From assembly GCA_016712595.1 (NCBI GenBank), contig JADJQT010000001.1, positions 1,299,501 to 1,363,500 of the forward strand: 64,000 nucleotides of DNA, written 5' to 3'. Under the pieces are notes generated by a model. It made no database searches and was not told where the DNA came from. It worked only from the letters and a program-made list of their open reading frames with translations. Origin of the DNA: Rhodospirillales bacterium (GTDB lineage Bacteria > Pseudomonadota > Alphaproteobacteria > Rhodospirillales > Defluviicoccaceae). Positions 26,799 to 36,002 of the stretch are shown here, piece by piece. Positions within the stretch are counted from its first letter, which is position 1; the number at the start of each line of letters is the position of its first letter. Made by a program: the position numbers and the translations under genes.

Positions 26799-29011
26799 AG
26801 GACGCACAAAAGCCTGACCATGTCAGCCTGAACACCCTCGTGAGCAGGCTCCGTGAGGGGCGGTTCGTCATTCCAGACTTCCAGCGGGAATTCGAGTGGA
26901 GGCCCTGGGATATCCGGGAGCTGATGCGCTCGATCTTTCTCGACTACTACATCGGCAGCCTGCTGTTATGGAAGGGTAAGAAAGAGAGTTTCGAGGCTTT
27001 GTCCTGTGAGGACATTTACGGCTTCAATGGTCAAGGCAGGCCGGAGTACATTGTTCTGGACGGCCAGCAGCGCCTAACCGCGTTGCACTATGCGTTTCTC
27101 GCACCGGACGTTCCGCTTCCCAACCGCTCCAACCGATTTTTCTATTTCGTGCGGGTTGACCGCTTTATGGCCGAGCAAGATGACGAGGCCTTCCACTACG
27201 ACCGGCTGACCCGTCCATGCGCGAAGCTTCTGAAAAACCGCGAAACGCAATACGCCGACCACATCTTTCCCCTCTCGATTATCGGTGCTGGCGGATGGGA
27301 GCTGCCAAACTGGGTGCAAGGCTACGCAGAGTTCTGGAGAAAGAAAGCCGCTGAACAGCCGGAGGCGAAACAACATGCCGAGAATGCACAAGTCTTCGGC
27401 GAGCACTTGAAAGGTATAACCGAGCAGTATCAGATATCTTACATCGAGCTTGATAAGGACCTTGAGGTAGACAAGGTCTGCGATATTTTCACACAGATCA
27501 ACAGTCGGGGCGTCCGCCTCGACGTATTCGACCTGATTAATGCGCTTCTCAAGCCCAAGGGGTTGCGCCTGAAGCAGCTCTGGCGGGATGCCGAACCGCG
27601 CCTGAACTTTGTCGATACCGACAAGATGGACGTATACATCCTGCAGGTTATGTCCATCCTGCGCCAGGCCTACTGCTCGCCCAAGTACCTTTACTTCCTG
27701 CTACCGGGCCAGGAAAAGCCGGTGCGGGACCCGGACGGCACCCGCCGCAAGGAAGTCCTGATTCCCGATACAAAGGACTTTGAGAGGCGCTGGAGCGAGG
27801 CCGTCGATGGCCTCGCCGATGCGATCAAGCGCCTGCGCCACCCGCAGGAATTCGGGGCGATCTCGTCCAAGTACCTGCCCTACGTCTCCATTCTTCCCGT
27901 TTTTTGCGCCTTGCGGATGCAGGTAAAGGCGCTGCCCGCGAATCGCCAGCTCGACGCGCAGCGCAAGGTCCGGCATTGGTATTGGGCGTCGGTCTTCACC
28001 AACCGCTACTCCGGCTCCGTGGAGTCGACCAGCGCCCGCGATTTCCTGGATGTGAAGGCCTGGCTCGATGACGATGCCGCCGAGCCCACTCTCATCGAGG
28101 AGTTCAAATTCCGCTTTCGGAACCTGGAGCTGCGCAAGGAAACCAAGAGCGGCACGTCGGTCTATAACGGCATTTTCAACCTGCTGGTGCTTCAGGGTGC
28201 GCGGGACTGGATGAGCGGCAATGCCCCCCAGCACGACGACCTCGACGACCACCACATCGTTCCGGCGTCTTGGGGCGCTAAGCACCTAAAGGGCGGTGCG
28301 GTCCACACGATCCTGAACCGGACGCCCCTGACCGGCGATACCAACCGGAAGGTGATCCGCGAGAGGCTCCCCAACGCCTACCTGCCGGAATTGATTGCCA
28401 ACAACGGCGAGGGCGCGGTGCGCGCCATCCTGGAGTCGCACTTCATCTCGCCGGCGGCTCTTGCCATCTTGCTGCGCAGTCCGTTCACGCCGGACGATTT
28501 CGAGGCGTTCATCGCCGAGCGCCAGCGCACCCTGCAGGAAGCGATCGAGAATCTCCTAATCAAGGAACGTCTCGACCTGCCGCCGCAGGTTCGAGAGCTG
28601 GATGAGGCTATCGAACGCACGGAACTGGCGCTCCGACAGGCTATTGTGGCTGCCGTCGATGGTGACCCGGCGCAATTGCCTCCGCATGTCCTGCAAAAGG
28701 TGGAGGAGCGCATCCAGCGCGCTGCCAAGAAGAACGCCGCCTTCGATACCGACTTCTACCAGACCGCCGCAGGCAAGCTGGAATATTGCGACCTTGGCGA
28801 AATCAGAGACATCCTAACCGGCAAAGCCTCGTGGCCGCGGTTCGAGCCGAGCTTCGTCAACAAGGAAACCCTTCTCGCCCGGTTCGGCCAGCTCGCCGAG
28901 CTGCGCAACGGCATCCGCCACAGCCGGACCGTGGACGAAATCACGCGCAAGGAAGGCGAGGCCGCCATCCTCTGGTTCGAGCAAGTGCTCGGGAGGAAGG
29001 TGGCGGCATGA
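26795..29011 (+). CDS. DUF262-HNH (GmrSD-like) protein with C-terminal HEPN-like domain
   Basis: The 738-residue protein starts with a DUF262 domain: VIPDFQREFEWRPWDIREL, then DGQQR from Asp89, then TQINSRGVRLDVFDLINALL. A DUF1524-type HNH nuclease follows, with DDHHIVPASW (His486, His487) and LNRTPLTGDTNRK. This is the GmrS-GmrD single-chain plan of type IV restriction enzymes that cut modified DNA. The extra C-terminal part (about residues 560-738) ends with LAELRNGIRHSR, where Arg704 to His709 form an R-x4-H HEPN signature as in Swt1-like domains. One chain may therefore carry a nucleotidase, a DNA nuclease and an RNase-like module. It is the second gene of the defence block. Confidence 0.75.
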   Translation: MKDAQKPDHVSLNTLVSRLREGRFVIPDFQREFEWRPWDIRELMRSIFLDYYIGSLLLWKGKKESFEALSCEDIYGFNGQGRPEYIVLDGQQRLTALHYAFLAPDVPLPNRSNRFFYFVRVDRFMAEQDDEAFHYDRLTRPCAKLLKNRETQYADHIFPLSIIGAGGWELPNWVQGYAEFWRKKAAEQPEAKQHAENAQVFGEHLKGITEQYQISYIELDKDLEVDKVCDIFTQINSRGVRLDVFDLINALLKPKGLRLKQLWRDAEPRLNFVDTDKMDVYILQVMSILRQAYCSPKYLYFLLPGQEKPVRDPDGTRRKEVLIPDTKDFERRWSEAVDGLADAIKRLRHPQEFGAISSKYLPYVSILPVFCALRMQVKALPANRQLDAQRKVRHWYWASVFTNRYSGSVESTSARDFLDVKAWLDDDAAEPTLIEEFKFRFRNLELRKETKSGTSVYNGIFNLLVLQGARDWMSGNAPQHDDLDDHHIVPASWGAKHLKGGAVHTILNRTPLTGDTNRKVIRERLPNAYLPELIANNGEGAVRAILESHFISPAALAILLRSPFTPDDFEAFIAERQRTLQEAIENLLIKERLDLPPQVRELDEAIERTELALRQAIVAAVDGDPAQLPPHVLQKVEERIQRAAKKNAAFDTDFYQTAAGKLEYCDLGEIRDILTGKASWPRFEPSFVNKETLLARFGQLAELRNGIRHSRTVDEITRKEGEAAILWFEQVLGRKVAA

Positions 29012-29069
29012 TCCGCCACCTTGAGTCCTGTCTGGCCCACCAAGTTGGTCCCTGGCAGTCCGCCCCCAG

Positions 29070-29261
29070 TCAAAGGGCTGGCTGCTCCATTCGCAGCGTC
29101 GCCCCAGTCTCCGGCGCGTCGATCTCCCACAGCCGGACGCGCTCACTGTCAATTTTTGGGGAATCGCCGTCCGAACGTGGCCCTCTCGCGCAAAAAGCCA
29201 GAAGGCTGAGAAAAAGAAAAGCCAACATGTAGAATACATGGAGAAAATATGGCATGCTCAT
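29070..29261 (-). pseudogene. N-terminal fragment of an SNase-like (thermonuclease family) exported protein
   Basis: A 63-codon minus-strand frame from 29261 encodes a signal or membrane segment (FLHVFYMLAFLFLSLLAF) followed by DGDSPKIDSERVRLWEIDAPE, the first strand-turn motif of SNase-like nucleases (family pattern DGDxxxIxGxRIRLxGIDAPE). The remainder, with the catalytic Arg and Glu, is missing and the frame stops at 29070. It lies between two defence genes on the opposite strand and looks like the scar of an earlier insertion. Confidence 0.5.
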
Positions 29262-29337
29262 TGGTAATTCAACAGAGAGATACTTCCGGTCCTTTGGGCG
29301 AAAATGAGCCAGGACGAGAAAGAACGGATATTCGCCG

Positions 29338-32300
29338 ATGCCGCGCATATTTGACAACATTGAAACAGGCCTCCTTCCGGCACTTCGGGAAACCCTCGCG
29401 ATTTCCGAACGAGGAGATTTCTGTGTTGGATACTTCAATATGCGTGGGTGGAAATCGGTAGATGACCTAATTTCTGCTTGGCCGGGCGGTGAAGAAGGCC
29501 AGTGTCGTCTCCTTGTTGGGATGCAACGTCTCCCGCAAGAGGAATTGCGGATTGGACTTGGCACTGGAAAAGAAGAGCAAGCGCTCGATAACCAAACTGC
29601 GCTTCGCCTTAAAAAGAAGCTTGCAGAAGATTTCCGCGTCCAACTGACGCTCGGAATGCCAAACAATGCCGATGAGGCCGGCCTTCGCCGCCTTGCAGGC
29701 CAGTTAAAATCGCAGCAAGTCACGGTTCGGCTTTTTTTAAAGCACCCACTTCATGCAAAGCTCTACCTGCTTTTCAGGAGAGATCCAAATAACCCAATCA
29801 CAGGCTTTCTAGGTAGTAGCAATCTGACCTTGTCCGGGCTTTCAAAGCAGGGTGAGTTGAATGTCGATGTCCTTGATCACGACGCGACGACGAAGCTCGC
29901 GAAGTGGTTTGACGACCGGTGGTCAGATCGCTGGTGCATCGACATTACAGAGGAATTAATCGCTGTCATCGAGGAAAGTTGGGCGCGGGAGCAAACGCTC
30001 GATCCCTACATCATTTATGTGAAGATGGCCTATCATCTTGCCCAGGAAGCACGTGCGGGCCTGAACGAATTTCGAATCCCGCCGGAGTTCGGTAAGCGGC
30101 TATTTGCCTATCAAGAGGCCGCGGTCAAAATTGCGGCTCACCACCTAAACAAGCGCGGTGGCGTTCTGATCGGCGATGTGGTTGGCCTTGGCAAGACGCT
30201 GATGGCCACGGCTCTCGCGAAGATCTTCCAGGACGATCACTTCACCGAGACGTTGATCATATGCCCGAAGAACCTCGTGAAGATGTGGGAGGACTATGTT
30301 TCCGAGTACCGGCTGATCGCGAAAGTTCTTTCAGTCACGCGGGCTACACGCGAGCTTCCCGAGCTTCGCCGCTATCGCGTGGTGCTCATTGACGAAAGCC
30401 ACAACCTCCGAAACCGAGAAGGGCGCAGGTATCGCGCTATTCAGGAATATCTCACGGAGAACGAAAGCCGCTGCATCCTGCTTTCCGCTACACCATACAA
30501 CAAGTCCTACGTTGACCTTTCCAGCCAATTGCGACTTTTCGTTCCCGAAGATCGCGACATTGCTGTTCGGCCAGAGCGGTTGCTTCAGGATATCGGCGAA
30601 ACCGAGTTCATCAGACGCCACCAATGCCCAGTCCGGTCTCTCGCCGCCTTTGAGAAGAGCACATATACAGATGATTGGCGCGAACTGATGCGCCTCTACA
30701 TGGTCCGTCGAACCCGCACATTCATTCAGGATAACTATGCCCAGAGCGACCCTGCCAATGGTCGCAAGTTCCTGACGTTCGAGGATGGTTCGCGTTCCTA
30801 TTTCCCAGAACGCGTGCCGCGAACACTTCGGTTCGAGATCAACGACAAAGATGTCGCTGATCAGTACGCTAGGCTGTACGCAGCGCCGGTCGTAGATGCG
30901 ATCAACCTCATGCACTTACCGCGCTATGGCCTCGGGAATTACGTCGCGGCGAAGCCGCACAAACCGCCGACGCCGAATGAGGCAAAGCAACTCGACGACC
31001 TATCGCGCGCTGGAAAACGCCTGATGGGATTTTGCCGCACTAACCTGTTCAAGCGGCTCGAAAGCAGCGGTGAGGCATTCCAACAGTCGTTAGAGCGCCA
31101 CATTCTCAGGAACTACATCTTCCTGCACGCTATCGAGAACGACCTGCCTTTGCCGCTCGGCACTCAGGATGCCGCGCTCTTGGACGCCGCGAACTATGAC
31201 GAGGATATCGACGATCAGAACGCCGCCGCTGAACTGTTCGTAGACGACGAGGATGAACCTACTCAGGACGCCGAGGCGCTCGATCTGGGCGACGAAGCGG
31301 CCTTCCAAGCGCGGGCGGCTGAGACGTATCGGCTCTACGCGGGGCAATACAAGAAGCGCTTCAAATGGCTCCGTGCCGACCTTTTCGTGGCGCAACTGAA
31401 GAAAGATTTGACGACCGACAGCGCTAAGCTTCTCAAGATTCTTGACGAATGTGGTCAATGGGAGCCGGAGAAGGACACCAAGCTCGCTTCACTAATCGAC
31501 CTGCTCACCAACAAACATCCCAACGAGAAGATTATCATCTTCTCCCAGTTCGCAGATACAGTTCGCTACCTTGAGCGGCAGTTAAAGGGCAGCGGCCTCA
31601 CGTCTATCGCCGCCGTGTCGGGCGAAACGTCGGACCCTACGACTTTTGCATGGCGCTTCAGCCCGAGCAGCAACAATAAGCGCGATAAGATCAAGCCCGA
31701 CGAAGAACTCCGCGTCTTGGTGGCCACCGATGTGCTCAGCGAAGGCCAAAACCTTCAGGACGGCGCGATACTCGTGAACTACGATCTGCCTTGGGCGATC
31801 ATCAGGCTCATTCAGCGCGCGGGCCGTGTTGATCGCATCGGGCAGAAGGCCGAGAAAATCCTATGCTATTCCTTTCTTCCTGCTGACGGTGTGGAGCGCT
31901 TGATCCAGTTGCGTTCGCGCGTCCGCCAGCGGTTGAAGGAAAACGCCGAAGTTGTTGGGACTGACGAAGCGTTCTTCGAGGACGAAGGCGAACGCCAAGA
32001 ACTTGTCGATCTCTACAACGAGAACGCCGGTATTTTGGATGGTGAAGCGGATACCGAGGTCGATCTCGCGTCCTACGCCTATCAGATATGGAAGAACGCG
32101 ATCGACGCAAATCCGGCTTTACAGAAGGCTATCCCGGAGCTTCCATCGGTCGTCTACTCAACTAAGGCATTTACGCCTCAGGACGGACGACCCAACGGCG
32201 CGCTCGTCTATCTGCGCACGGCACAGAGCAACGACGCCTTGGCCTGGGTGGACAAGGACGGCGTGAACGTCACCCAATCGCAGTTCGAGATTCTGAAAGC

Positions 32301-32724
32301 CGCTGCTTGCGAGCCAAATACGCCCGCATTGCCTCGACAGGAAGAACACCATGCGATGGTGGCCAAAGGCGTCGAGCACATCGCCGCCGAGGAAAAACAG
32401 GTGGGTGGGCAACTGGGGCGTCCCTCCGGTGCCCGCTTCCGAACCTATGAACGGCTCAAGCGCCATGCCGACAAGGTGAAAGGAACGCTGTTCGACCTTC
32501 CGGCGCTCGGCAAAGCCATCGAAGAAATTTACCGCTTCCCGCTGCGCCAGTCTGCGACCGACACCTTAAACCGGCAGATGAAGTCCGGGATCAGCGATGA
32601 CAAATTGGCCGAGTTGGTCTTGGCGCTACGCGAGGAGGATCGGCTTTGCTTGATCCACGATGAGGAACACTCCGGCGAACCGCAGATCATCTGCTCGTTG
32701 GGGCTTGCGCGTCTGACGGCGTGA
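29338..32724 (+). CDS. PLD-nuclease / SNF2-like helicase fusion, defence system
   Basis: The 1128-residue protein opens with a phospholipase D-type nuclease domain: HPLHAKLYLLF gives H139-x-K141, then FLGSSNLTLSG. An SF2/SNF2 helicase follows, with Walker A GDVVGLGKT (Lys286), DESH at 352-355, motif III LLSATPYNKS and motif VI QRAGRVDRIGQ from Gln826. An acidic insert (about residues 620-660) and a C-terminal extension follow. Helicase plus PLD is typical of DNA-translocating restriction or DISARM-like systems. The next gene, an adenine methylase, begins at its stop, so the two form an operon. A 16-codon frame (29304-29354) overlaps its start and could be a leader. Confidence 0.75.
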   Translation: MPRIFDNIETGLLPALRETLAISERGDFCVGYFNMRGWKSVDDLISAWPGGEEGQCRLLVGMQRLPQEELRIGLGTGKEEQALDNQTALRLKKKLAEDFRVQLTLGMPNNADEAGLRRLAGQLKSQQVTVRLFLKHPLHAKLYLLFRRDPNNPITGFLGSSNLTLSGLSKQGELNVDVLDHDATTKLAKWFDDRWSDRWCIDITEELIAVIEESWAREQTLDPYIIYVKMAYHLAQEARAGLNEFRIPPEFGKRLFAYQEAAVKIAAHHLNKRGGVLIGDVVGLGKTLMATALAKIFQDDHFTETLIICPKNLVKMWEDYVSEYRLIAKVLSVTRATRELPELRRYRVVLIDESHNLRNREGRRYRAIQEYLTENESRCILLSATPYNKSYVDLSSQLRLFVPEDRDIAVRPERLLQDIGETEFIRRHQCPVRSLAAFEKSTYTDDWRELMRLYMVRRTRTFIQDNYAQSDPANGRKFLTFEDGSRSYFPERVPRTLRFEINDKDVADQYARLYAAPVVDAINLMHLPRYGLGNYVAAKPHKPPTPNEAKQLDDLSRAGKRLMGFCRTNLFKRLESSGEAFQQSLERHILRNYIFLHAIENDLPLPLGTQDAALLDAANYDEDIDDQNAAAELFVDDEDEPTQDAEALDLGDEAAFQARAAETYRLYAGQYKKRFKWLRADLFVAQLKKDLTTDSAKLLKILDECGQWEPEKDTKLASLIDLLTNKHPNEKIIIFSQFADTVRYLERQLKGSGLTSIAAVSGETSDPTTFAWRFSPSSNNKRDKIKPDEELRVLVATDVLSEGQNLQDGAILVNYDLPWAIIRLIQRAGRVDRIGQKAEKILCYSFLPADGVERLIQLRSRVRQRLKENAEVVGTDEAFFEDEGERQELVDLYNENAGILDGEADTEVDLASYAYQIWKNAIDANPALQKAIPELPSVVYSTKAFTPQDGRPNGALVYLRTAQSNDALAWVDKDGVNVTQSQFEILKAAACEPNTPALPRQEEHHAMVAKGVEHIAAEEKQVGGQLGRPSGARFRTYERLKRHADKVKGTLFDLPALGKAIEEIYRFPLRQSATDTLNRQMKSGISDDKLAELVLALREEDRLCLIHDEEHSGEPQIICSLGLARLTA

Positions 32725-32738
32725 TGAAGGGGACAGCG

Positions 32739-35700
32739 ATGGACTTCAACGCCGGGAATGCCAAGAAACTACTGGAGCAATTTGAGTTCGCGAAGCTCTT
32801 TGTCGAGGAATTGGGATGGGATCGGCATAACGCCGGCCTGTCCGTTGCAATCTCGGGCGCGACGTTCGGCCTGAAAGCAGTTGCGGAAAAGCGCGGGATG
32901 GTTGCCTGGGTTTGCCAGGTGCCTGCTGGTCAGCAAATTCCTGATCGGGCCACACGAAAGAAGATCGAGACCCAAGTCGCAAAGACGACGCTTGAGCACC
33001 TGGTCATCTTCATCGACGCCAAACGTGCCGAGCAGATATGGTGCTGGGCACGGCGCGAGGCGGGCAAGCCCGCTTCGGTTCCCGAGCACTTCTGGTACGC
33101 ATCATCCGGCAATCGCGGCTTCTTGCAGAAGCTCCAAGCCATCGCTTTCTCGCTCGCTGAGGAGAGCACCCTGACGCTTGTCGATGTCACGGCGCGCGCC
33201 CGCGCCGCCTTCGATGTCGAGCGCGTCACCAAGCGCTTCTATGACCAGTTCAAGGCCGAACACAAAGCCTTCCTCGACTTCATCAGCGGTATCACCGATG
33301 TGGCCGACCGCGAATGGTATGCCTCGCTGATGCTCAACCGCCTGATGTTCATCTATTTCATGCAGCGAAAAGGCTTTCTCAACGGCGAGCGGGACTATCT
33401 GCGCGACAGGCTGGCGCGCTGCCAGCGCGAAAATGGCCAGGACAAGTTTTATTCTTTCTACCGCTACTTCCTTCTGCGCCTGTTCCATGAAGGGCTCGGC
33501 GGCAAGGAGCGGAACCCGGAACTCGACAAGCTCCTCGGCCGCATTCCCTATCTGAACGGAGGCCTGTTCGAGAAGCACACGATTGAGGAGCGCTGTCCCG
33601 ACATCAAGATACCGGATGAGGCCTTTACGCGCATCTTCGCCTATTTCGACCGTTATCAATGGCATCTCGACGAACGCCCGCTGCGCAACGACAACGAGAT
33701 CAACCCGGACGTTCTCGGCTACATCTTCGAGAAGTATATCAACCAGAAGCAGATGGGGGCCTACTACACCAAGGAGGACATCACCGAATATATTTCGAAA
33801 AATACGGTGATCCCTTTCCTGTTCGATGCCGCGAAGGCCAAATGCAAGGTGGCCTTCGAGAATCCGGGCGGCCCGACGATCTGGGATCATCTCTGCGACG
33901 ATCCCGACCGGTACATCTACACCGCGGTAAAGCATGGCGCCGAACATCCGCTTCCGTCCGAGATCGCGGCGGGCATATCGGACGTTTCGGCGCGCACGCA
34001 ATGGAACCGCACGGCATCGGGCGAATTCGGCTTGCCGACGGAAATCTGGCGCGAGGTCGTGGCCCGTCGCGCCCGCTACACGGAAATCCGCGCAAAACTG
34101 GCCGCGGGTGAAGTCCGTGAGATCAACGATCTCATCACGCTCAATCTCGATATCCGGCAATTCGCCCAGGATGTGATCGAGCGCTGCGAAGGGCCGGACC
34201 TGCTGCGTGCGTTCTGGAAGGCGATTGAGGGTGTGACTGTTCTTGATCCAACTTGCGGCTCAGGCGCGTTCCTGTTCGCCGCGCTCAACATTCTCGAACC
34301 CCTCTACGAGACCTGCCTCGACCGGATGGAGGCTTTTGTCGCCGATCTTGAGAGGTCATCCGAAGGCCATACGCCAAAAAGGTTCGAAGACTTTAAGACG
34401 ACGCTGGCGAAGGTTGGCGCACACCCGAACGCGCGTTATTTCGCGCTAAAAAGCATCATTCTGAACAACCTCTACGGCGTTGATATCATGGAAGAGGCGG
34501 TCGAGATATGTAAGCTTCGCCTGTTCCTGAAGCTTGCCGCGCAGGTCGATCCTGACCAGAAGCACGAAAACCTCGGCATTGAACCGCTGCCGGATATCGA
34601 CTTCAACATACGCGCCGGCAACACACTGGTCGGCTACGCGACTTATGCTGATGTGAAAAAGGCGCTTACGAGCAAGCTCGATCTCGATAATTCTCTGGAG
34701 ACGATAACAAAGAGCGCGGCGGACCTTCAACAGACCTTCAATGCATTTCGGGCGCGGCAAATCGAAGGCGACGGTTCAGTGCCTGCCGAGGACAAGTTAG
34801 CGTTGCGCCAACGCCTGAAAAATCTCGAAGCTGAGCTCAACCGACATCTGGCGGCCGGTTACGGTGTGAGCGCGACGAATGGTGCGATATATGCCAAGTG
34901 GCTGAAGTCGCACGAGCCGTTTCACTGGTTCATCGAATTTCACGGCATCATGCACAGCGGCGGGTTTGATGTCATAGTCGGCAACCCACCGTATTTGGAG
35001 CTTCGTGAGGTTGATTATCGCCCGCAAGAGTTCAAATCGCTCGATGGAAACGCGATCCATGCAATGTGCATAGAGCGAAGTCTTCAGTTGATGAAGCCCA
35101 CGGGAGCGATGAGCATGATCGTTCCACTTTCGCTGACGTCAACTCAACGAATGCGCTGTATTCAGGACATGCTCGAATCAAGCCGAAATGCTTGGTATGC
35201 GAATTTTGCTTGGAGACCGGCAAAGCTTTTTGATGCAGTTAATCGGGCTCTTACAATATTCATTGTCACGCCGAGCAATGCTGGAAGTACTTCCTCTACC
35301 AGCTACCAGAAATGGACCAGCGAAAACCGTGATGGTCTGGTTCAGCGTATGTCCTATGTTGACGTTCCGCGCAAGCGTAAGTTTTTCTGGGTGCCGAAGT
35401 TGGGCCACGATATCGAGCGATCTGTTCTTGATAAAATCATAAGCATAAATACAAAGATAAGCCATTTTGTCTCTCGTTCGGACAACTGGATATATTATCG
35501 GACAACAGGTGGATTGTACTGGAAGGTTTTTACAGATTTCGCTCCGGCATTCAACGTAAACGGCATACCCGGCAGCAGTAGTCGCGAAACCCATTTTTCC
35601 GTGGCACGTCACGAGCATATTAAACCGATGATAGGCATCCTCAGCAGTAGCCTATTTTGGTGGTGGTATACGATTTCGTCGAACCTGCGTGATCTGAACC

Positions 35701-36002
35701 CAGCAGACATACAGTCTTTTCCAGTTCCGTTGTCAGCCCTCGACAGCCCTGAAGTTAGGAAAGCGGGGGAGAAGTATCTGAGAGAATTAAATCAAAATAG
35801 CAACATGCTGGTGCGGGAGCAAAAGTCGACGGGGCGCACAGAAACTCAGTCGTTCAAGATTCAAAAATGCAAACAAACAATTGATGAAATAGATAGACTT
35901 ATTGGACCCTTCTATGGGATCAATGATGCGGAATTGGATTTTATAGTCAGCTACGACCTGAAATTTCGTCTCGGAAGTGACAGCGAGGTTTCTGAGGAAT
36001 GA
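32739..36002 (+). CDS. Eco57I-type N6-adenine DNA methyltransferase, defence system
   Basis: The start is taken as the ATG at 32739 (MDFNAGNAKKLLEQFEF), which has AAGGGG upstream; GTG 32721 and ATG 32724 are alternatives that overlap the helicase stop. The 1087-residue protein has a long helical N-terminal region (residues 1-480, with NRLMFIYFMQRKGFL and QMGAYYTKEDITEYI). The SAM-binding motif DPTCGSGAFLF starts at Asp503 and the catalytic NPPY at Asn749. The C-terminal target-recognition-like region has a FPVPL turn. It resembles stand-alone adenine methylases paired with helicases (DrmMI, PglX and type I-like enzymes). It should mark host DNA so that the PLD-helicase spares it. Its last four bases overlap the next start. 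Confidence 0.75.
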   Translation: MDFNAGNAKKLLEQFEFAKLFVEELGWDRHNAGLSVAISGATFGLKAVAEKRGMVAWVCQVPAGQQIPDRATRKKIETQVAKTTLEHLVIFIDAKRAEQIWCWARREAGKPASVPEHFWYASSGNRGFLQKLQAIAFSLAEESTLTLVDVTARARAAFDVERVTKRFYDQFKAEHKAFLDFISGITDVADREWYASLMLNRLMFIYFMQRKGFLNGERDYLRDRLARCQRENGQDKFYSFYRYFLLRLFHEGLGGKERNPELDKLLGRIPYLNGGLFEKHTIEERCPDIKIPDEAFTRIFAYFDRYQWHLDERPLRNDNEINPDVLGYIFEKYINQKQMGAYYTKEDITEYISKNTVIPFLFDAAKAKCKVAFENPGGPTIWDHLCDDPDRYIYTAVKHGAEHPLPSEIAAGISDVSARTQWNRTASGEFGLPTEIWREVVARRARYTEIRAKLAAGEVREINDLITLNLDIRQFAQDVIERCEGPDLLRAFWKAIEGVTVLDPTCGSGAFLFAALNILEPLYETCLDRMEAFVADLERSSEGHTPKRFEDFKTTLAKVGAHPNARYFALKSIILNNLYGVDIMEEAVEICKLRLFLKLAAQVDPDQKHENLGIEPLPDIDFNIRAGNTLVGYATYADVKKALTSKLDLDNSLETITKSAADLQQTFNAFRARQIEGDGSVPAEDKLALRQRLKNLEAELNRHLAAGYGVSATNGAIYAKWLKSHEPFHWFIEFHGIMHSGGFDVIVGNPPYLELREVDYRPQEFKSLDGNAIHAMCIERSLQLMKPTGAMSMIVPLSLTSTQRMRCIQDMLESSRNAWYANFAWRPAKLFDAVNRALTIFIVTPSNAGSTSSTSYQKWTSENRDGLVQRMSYVDVPRKRKFFWVPKLGHDIERSVLDKIISINTKISHFVSRSDNWIYYRTTGGLYWKVFTDFAPAFNVNGIPGSSSRETHFSVARHEHIKPMIGILSSSLFWWWYTISSNLRDLNPADIQSFPVPLSALDSPEVRKAGEKYLRELNQNSNMLVREQKSTGRTETQSFKIQKCKQTIDEIDRLIGPFYGINDAELDFIVSYDLKFRLGSDSEVSEE

